Shown in pieces: positions 58,081-64,000 of a stretch of DNA of 64,000 bases. The DNA comes from Lantana camara (taxonomy: Eukaryota; Streptophyta; Magnoliopsida; Lamiales; Verbenaceae), in the NCBI GenBank assembly GCA_037501455.1, contig JAZIFV010000147.1, positions 1-64,000 of the forward strand, given 5' to 3'. The translations under genes and the position numbers were made by a program. Each line of letters begins with the position of its first letter. Position 1 is the stretch's first letter. The notes under the pieces are model-generated. The model was not told where the DNA came from and did no database searches. It saw nothing but the letters and a program-made list of their open reading frames with translations.

Positions 58081-60688
58081 GGTCAAAGGGTCGGGTCAAA
58101 CCCACACACTAAACACACACTCATGCACACACACGAACACACTCACACACACACGGCATGCACACATACACACGCCCTAATTCAATTATGATCTCGATTA
58201 TAACCTATAGTTTCAAGTTCATGTTATAATAAGCAAGTGTGATCTAGGTTAAAGGCATAACCTATGGTTAAGAGGTCTAATTAAAGCATAACATCAAGTT
58301 ATGAAACACTATTCTATCTTAGGTTATAACATGTGACACTATCAAAGTGTATAACATATAATCAAAGCACTATTCCATTAATCCATATCATATCATAAGC
58401 TCAAGTCATAACATATGAGTCATGTAACATTGTAACAATGTAATAACATATCATAGACATGAGTCATAGCATATCAAGACCATTAATCATGTAATATTCA
58501 TCAATTGAGACCATATAGTAACATGTAACAAGTTATAATATAATTGATCATAGTTTACTATTCCATTGCATAACATGCTTGAACATAATTTAAATATCAT
58601 AATCATGCATCAATTATCATCATATAATAGCTCCATAACATGATCATACCATATACTAAAGCAATTCACAACATTTCATAGCATACACTAAACAATTAAA
58701 TCATAATTCACTACTAACAAACATATCATAAAAACTATATAACAAATGCATAAAATAAAATCCTATATGGCTTAGGGAAGACCCTAAGACCCAACCTAAA
58801 CATAATATAAACATACCATAACATAAAAACATAAACTAAACTAAAACATAACATAAAAACATAACATAAAATAAAACAACTAACCTAGCAAAGGGGGGGA
58901 GTGCCTCACGGCAAGAGGGGGAGAGAGGGAGGAAGAAAGGGAGTTGTTAACACAACATATGAGCAAGGAATTCAATGGCATGAGGGGGGTATTTATAGGT
59001 GTTGGGAAGCCCCTCACCTTGGAAATAAAATGTAGAGAAGGGTAGGAGAGCAAAATGGTAAAACTTCTCTTGGAAGCTAACTTTGTTCTTGAAGCTAAAA
59101 TGGGACTGCTGGGGGGTATTTCGGTATTTTCACTGCCAAAACGTGGAGGTAAGTGTCTGGAAGTATAACCATTCCGACCGGGCAAAAATTAGCTTCGAAA
59201 CGCATATTCATACGTCGAAATCGGATTTACCGTTTGAAAGATACATTAGTTTTAGTGAATAAAAGTTTTGAGCTCGAAACTCGACATGAGTGAAAAACGA
59301 CTTTCTAGAATGATTTTCAAGTCCGGATTGTTTCCAAAATTCAAGAAATAAATCGAGAAGCGTTTTGAATCTAATATCGACTATAAAACGTTTTACCGAT
59401 AGAAAGTTGAAAACGTAGAATGAATAGTGAATTCTTACGTACAAGCGTACGCTTCAAAATTTCGAGCTAGGGTTTGAATGAAGAGTTGTAAAACATTTCA
59501 AAAATCTTGAAATAGCTCGAGTAATGCAAATCCAGAGAGAAAACATTTTCCGAATGAAAACCTTTCATAGTAGAAATAGTGAACTAGGGTTTTCGTAAAC
59601 CTTTTCAAATAAAACAAAGCTCGGAATAGATTTTCAAGTCAAGAATGATTTCAATAGACTCGTTTCGACTCAAGGATCGATTTGACTGTAAACTTGGGTA
59701 GGAAAGATATCAGAATCAAAAGCTCATTTTTAGATGAATAGTAACTTTGGTCGGTAAGTTCCCAAAATGTCCTTATGGTTCAAGAAAGGTTTCCGGAGCT
59801 TGGAAAACAAGTTCAAAGGATAGGAAAACATGTGATATGAACCTATAGGGTTCCATTGAAGCATTGGGTAATATAGGCTTGGGAAATGAATAGTAAACTG
59901 TGTCGAAGGTCAAGAATTCCCCCTTAAAACATGCCAGATCATATATGAGCACAAAGTTCATGTAAGAATGCAATGCATGAAGGTTTATAAAGTTGGATCA
60001 CCGTCTATAAACGCTTTACCAATGCCCTTAGTTTACCATTTTCTTCCAGGCCCTATTTTGGGCTGTTACAATTAACGTGATGTGACATGCATAAAATGTA
60101 ACAACATGCTATGAAGATGTTCATGTGCACAATTAATGCCTTATAAACACATAACGAGCAATTCATTCAAGTACTTTCAAGAAATGAAGGTATCTTATTC
60201 ATTTGTTTCATATCTTTTCATGAATCATGTCAAGTCGAGCCAAAATCTTCAAACTATAATCGTAACACACATTTCAACATGTTTACAATGTATATAATAA
60301 GTATAAAGGCAAGAGGATTCACTTAAGACATCAAAAGAATGCAAGAAGGCACTTATCGTTTCATATAGAAGCACTTAAGCCACGTTAGAGTAATTCTAGT
60401 CATGGATTCCATATAACAAGTATAACCCAAATATATTAAGTTTGCAATTCTAAAATAAACAAATAAAGGCATTCAAATCATGATGGGAAACTAGATAACA
60501 ATTAAATTCCAATTAAATTAAATAATACTATATATATATATATTCATTACACATGCATATACATATAACAATTACATATATTCACATATAATATAACATA
60601 CACATATATATATATACGTACATACACAATATATATAACACGTGCATAAATAAATAAATATATACCCATGCACACCTAATACACTACA

Positions 60689-60689
<1 letters not shown>

Positions 60690-60737
<48 letters not shown>
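60690..60737. repeat. (TA)n microsatellite in LTR F
   Basis: More than 20 TA units, flanked by other TA-rich words. A reading frame across it is only low complexity. Confidence 0.95.
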
Positions 60738-60739
<2 letters not shown>

Positions 60740-60884
60740 TACGTACACAACATACACAATTACACAAAAACACATGCACACACTATAAGTAATATATATA
60801 TATATATACACGTACTACACCATAACATCAAAAGAAATAAGCAAGGTAAGCCACAAGCTGCTGTAATTCGAACCACACAGCACC

Positions 60885-60904
60885 ATCTCCCCTCCCAGGG
60901 AGAT
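60885..60904 (-). promoter_or_regulatory. palindrome, LTR F type
   Basis: ATCTCCCCTCCCAGGGAGAT has 7-bp arms ATCTCCC/GGGAGAT. It lies upstream of the predicted acceptor, within the predicted intron, the same relative position as the clusters of A, B and C, but only one clear unit is seen. Confidence 0.5.
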
Positions 60905-62098
60905 TTCTTCCTCAACAATCCCCGCCCGAGGAAGAAAGCTACTGGAAATCGTCTGGAGATAAGTCCCCTGTTTCTCACCAAAACACAACAGCAGCAGAAG
61001 CAAGCAAGAAGGCAGCAATCAACCCACAAATTCACCTCACAGCAACGACAAGGAAAGAATTCAACAAAACATGGATGAAAATACATTAAATGAAGCATCA
61101 TATGCATAGCATACATTAAATTCAAGTTCATAAACACATAAATGCAGCAAGTTTGATCATATTCCATGTTCCAATTCCATATCAACCGAACTAATATCAT
61201 GAATTCCAAGAATGAAGCTTTAACCTAACTATTCATGTAGATATTCATAGCACGGCCAAACATGGATGAAAATACACAAATCGTGACTTCAATTAACCAC
61301 AAGAATCTGGAGAATAACTTCATGGACTAACCTTTGAAATTGGAGAAGAAATGGAGGAGTATTGATCACAAAACTTGAAAAGTGAATAGTACAGAATCCT
61401 TCTCTCCCTCTTTCTCGGTTTGCAGCATCTATTTCCCCTTTTCTTCAAGTTTGGACCGAATGAGAGAGGTATGGGATGAAAGAGCATTAAACCATGGTTA
61501 CATACGTTCAAACTTGAGTTAAATTGGTCAAAGAATGAGGGAGTTGCATCAAAAACCGTGAAAGGTGGTAATTCTGCGTGAGTTTCAGGTTTCGAGCGAA
61601 ATTTGGAAGATCAAATGGGCTTAGAAAAATATGAAACTAAGTTCCTTGGTTTCCTTTCTTCATTACAAGTCTGACGCCCCTTCCGGAATTCGAGTCCAAA
61701 TTCCCGAGCACAAAATATGCCGCCCAGAACTAGAGGTACGCTGAATGGTCTTTAGCCCCCGACTTGGTCTCGTTCCCAAAATAAAATTCGTTATCACATC
61801 CAACAAGATCAAAAACATGAAACGAGCATATAGACATGTTCATAACACATAAATCTACAACATACTAAAATTTCACAAAATTTAGAATTCAAATCGAACA
61901 GAAACGGCACGCGAATAAATCACTCCATTCATAGCATTCAAGAATTTCAAATAAGTTCATATTCAAATATTTCAATTAATCACATATTGAAAAATTTAAT
62001 AATAAAATTAAATATATAAAATACTTATAAACAATTAATTCGTGCAAATTGGTAAACACATACGTCATACTATACGATTGAAAAGTTGGGGCGTTACA

Positions 62099-62176
62099 AC
62101 AAAACATAATGAACTTAACATATTCATATCATGTCATAAAAAGAAACTCCTATCCCATTTCATAATCAACATAACA
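62099..62176 (-). mobile_element. 78-bp remnant of an LTR A/E-like sequence
   Basis: CTCCTATCCCATTTCATAAT and CAACATAACA match the minus-strand form of LTR A (about 2695-2745) and LTR E (about 43870-43895). It separates LTR F from LTR H. Confidence 0.6.
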
Positions 62177-62594
62177 TGTAGCACCCGAGCGTGAGGTACC
62201 ACATCCCCCGCACCGAGACCCGACCCGTATATGAAATGGAAGTCCATACACGTGCCAAATCCACGGCGAACGGGGACACAACACACACGCTATGCTAGGC
62301 GGGACTAACCCTTAAACCAATCAACTCAAGATAATATAAAATCAGAGCTAAAATAAAATGCGGAAGCAAGAACGACATATAATATATACAAAGAGCCACC
62401 AAGCTCCAAAAATAGATATACAAAAGCATTCAAGTATTCCACGGCACTCATGGCCTACAAATCATGACGCTCCATGCTATACTATGATCATATACAAAAT
62501 AGCAATAAGAGTATGAATATATGAGACTGAAAAGAAGTGCTAGACATAAATACAAGACCTAGACGACTTGTATTCCCGCCTAGCACTCCTATAC

Positions 62595-62641
62595 CTGCAC
62601 AAAACAACTGAAAACAACCGGGTTCAGTCTAAAAGAGACTG
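62595..62641 (-). promoter_or_regulatory. conserved hairpin/acceptor module, LTR H
   Basis: Minus strand CAGTCT, loop CTTTT, AGACTG, CTGAAC, then TTTGTGCAG|GTATAGG. The loop differs completely from LTR F (CCTAT) while both arms are kept. Confidence 0.55.
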
Positions 62642-63915
62642 GTGGGTATAAAATAGGGCATAAGATATAATATTGCAGAAATTAAACACATACATGCAAG
62701 CCCTAATCCCGTGTGAAGTTTGATAAGAATTTCCCAAGTGGTTAAACAAAGAAAACATCAACGGGATTACGATGTTCATATTCATTCATAATTATTCATA
62801 AGTGTTTGTGGCCCGGCGAGTGGGCGTGCACAATCTCCAACCAACACCTTGTGTATTCATAATCAATTATTCAATCATTCATTATCATACATATATCTTT
62901 TGTGCTCATAAATATCATGATCATAATCATTCATATACACCTTCTTCCTCCGGGTGGTGGACAGGCTTGCAAGACCCGGCCACCGGTTCATACATAGGCC
63001 AATGGGGGTACATGAATCCCTCAAGGGCACTCAGCCCCCATTCCTCGCTAAACCTCCTAGCGAGGGCCGGTATCACCGTAGTTTGGTTGGGGCTAGTATA
63101 TGGGATCCCCGTCAGCCCTTGCTTCCTCGGTTAGCCACATATACTAAGTCCCGGGGCCCGTGCAATCATAAATATGTCTCGCCAAAACATAAGGTAAGGT
63201 TTCATAAATAAAAGGGGCCATACGTTTGAAATCATTTACACGAAACGACTCGATTTATATGATATACTAATTTGGCTTAAATCTTGCACATAAGGGATAT
63301 ATAGGGTTGTGTTAACTAGTAGAAGAAAAACCCACCTTTTCAAAGCAAAAGAAAGGCACAAGCGTCTCAATGCTCGCCCTCGCTTCCGACCAAACCCGAA
63401 TCTGTGCAAAAGAAAGGGTATGAGACTCAATAACCACATATGACGCTCGGCAATGAAGTGAATATGACATGAATGCATAAAAGATCATGTTATATCATAA
63501 AGATGTTCATGTGCACTATTAAGGAATTTAAAACATATAATCAAACCATTCGTTCATATATTTCATTCAAATTCATAAATTCATAACATTCATAATGCAT
63601 ATCAATTAATCTAAAATTCCATTTAATAATCATAACGCGTAATATATAGCATTTATAATTAGAAAATAGGCAATTAATTACTTTCAATTAAAGATCGAAA
63701 TTAAATAAAACATGAAATAAATAACAATTAAATCCTATAAAATAATCATTTAATATTTAAATTATATAATGAATATATTATAAAGATATATATATATATA
63801 TAGTATATGTACACTTAGGCTACCATGCATGCATAAATGTATTTAGTATGTATAATACTTATATATATACATAATATACCAAACCATGCATGCAAAATTA
63901 TATAAGTAATTACAC

Positions 63916-63918
<3 letters not shown>

Positions 63919-63956
<38 letters not shown>
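63919..63956. repeat. (TA)n microsatellite in LTR H
   Basis: About 18 TA units. Confidence 0.95.
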
Positions 63957-63961
<5 letters not shown>

Positions 63962-64000
63962 CATACACTCATACGTACACAACCATGCACACACAAAAGC

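Larger units (their letters stand above)
56104..60070 (-). mobile_element. solo LTR G, minus strand, TSD ATTAA
   Basis: On the plus strand TGTAGCGCCCCC...GGGCTGTTACA, 3967 bp, flanked by ATTAA at 56099-56103 and 60071-60075. LTR F continues on both sides. Minus-strand features: donor-like GCTAG|GTTAGT (58885/58884), hairpin TTAGTC/GACTAA (56607-56623), branch-point-like CTAAC, acceptor TTTCAG|GTC (AG 56574-56573). Sequence is otherwise unlike the other families. No gene. Confidence 0.92.
60076..62098 (-). mobile_element. LTR F, fourth piece, including the LTR start
   Basis: Ends on the plus strand with GGGGCGTTACA at 62098, that is, minus-strand LTR start TGTAACGCCCC. Donor-like TTTCAAAG|GTTAGT at 61332/61331, a palindrome at 60885-60904, TA tracts at 60693-60736 and 60794-60808. 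AGCCCCCGACTTGG is shared with 1-933. No gene. Confidence 0.85.
62177..64000 (-). mobile_element. LTR H, D/F family, minus strand, cut by window edge
   Basis: Starts on the plus strand TGTAGCACCCGAGCG, the reverse complement of the LTR D end. Acceptor AG at 62596-62595, hairpin CAGTCTAAAAGAGACTG (62625-62641). The block 62800-63180 matches LTR D (48590-48800) and LTR F. TA tract at 63919-63956. Its partner, if any, is outside the window. Confidence 0.85.

Noticed and set aside
60572..60811. Tyr/Ile-rich 79-codon frame
   Set aside because: It is a translation of TA/CA microsatellite DNA.

Overview
This window is plant nuclear DNA made almost entirely of LTR retrotransposons inserted into one another. 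I found no host gene. The evidence for a flowering plant is a Ty3/gypsy pol of the chromovirus type (integrase followed by a C-terminal chromodomain, Tekay/Del-like), primer-binding sites matching initiator tRNA-Met (TGGTATCAGAGCC), very long LTRs (2.3-4.9 kb), many TA microsatellites, and solo LTRs flanked by 5-bp target duplications. This looks like heterochromatic or pericentromeric sequence, but the species cannot be named from the sequence.

Layout. 1-933: minus-strand LTR fragment (family D/F) running off the left edge. 934-9830: element A, a non-autonomous element with a broken gag, PBS, PPT and two LTRs; the 5' LTR is cut by the left-edge insertion. 9831-10023: scrambled LTR-A debris. 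10024-27572: element B, a decayed but recognisable gag-pol chromovirus whose 5' LTR was split by a minus-strand solo LTR (12434-19534), which was itself split by a plus-strand solo LTR (15053-18857). 27573-28854: truncated LTR debris. 28855-41991: element B2 (5' LTR, PBS, nearly open gag, then truncated). Its LTR is split by a 10.6-kb solo-LTR-type insertion (29606-40182, TSD TATAT) whose body is tandemly triplicated. 42010-62098: a minus-strand LTR (F) broken by three insertions: solo LTR E (42169-47076, TSD AAGCA, carrying a TIR element), complete non-autonomous element D (47251-55083), and solo LTR G (56104-60070, TSD ATTAA). 62099-62176: 78-bp remnant. 62177-64000: minus-strand LTR H running off the right edge.

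Shared biology. Although the LTR families differ in sequence, they share one architecture: ends TGTRACRYCCC...GGGGYGYTACA; a TATA/CT-rich promoter zone within about the first 0.5-1 kb; a splice-donor-like RG|GTAAG; a long tract that in several families holds a cluster of 16-20 bp palindromes of family-specific sequence; then GTTAGCCCC-type sequence, a small hairpin, a pyrimidine tract, an acceptor-like YAG, and GCTAGGCGG. The 3' arm of the hairpin contains a plant branch-point-like CTRAY, and the 5' arm changes in step with it (for example CAGTC/GACTG in A and E, TTAGTC/GACTAA in G, CGGTTC/GAACTG in B2). I read this as a roughly 2-kb intron lying inside the LTR leader with a base-paired branch point. 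That is inference, but it is testable and is the most interesting signal here.

Nothing in the window encodes a complete functional mobile element. Elements A and D have no pol and would depend on an autonomous relative. Element B's pol is interrupted by stops and frameshifts.
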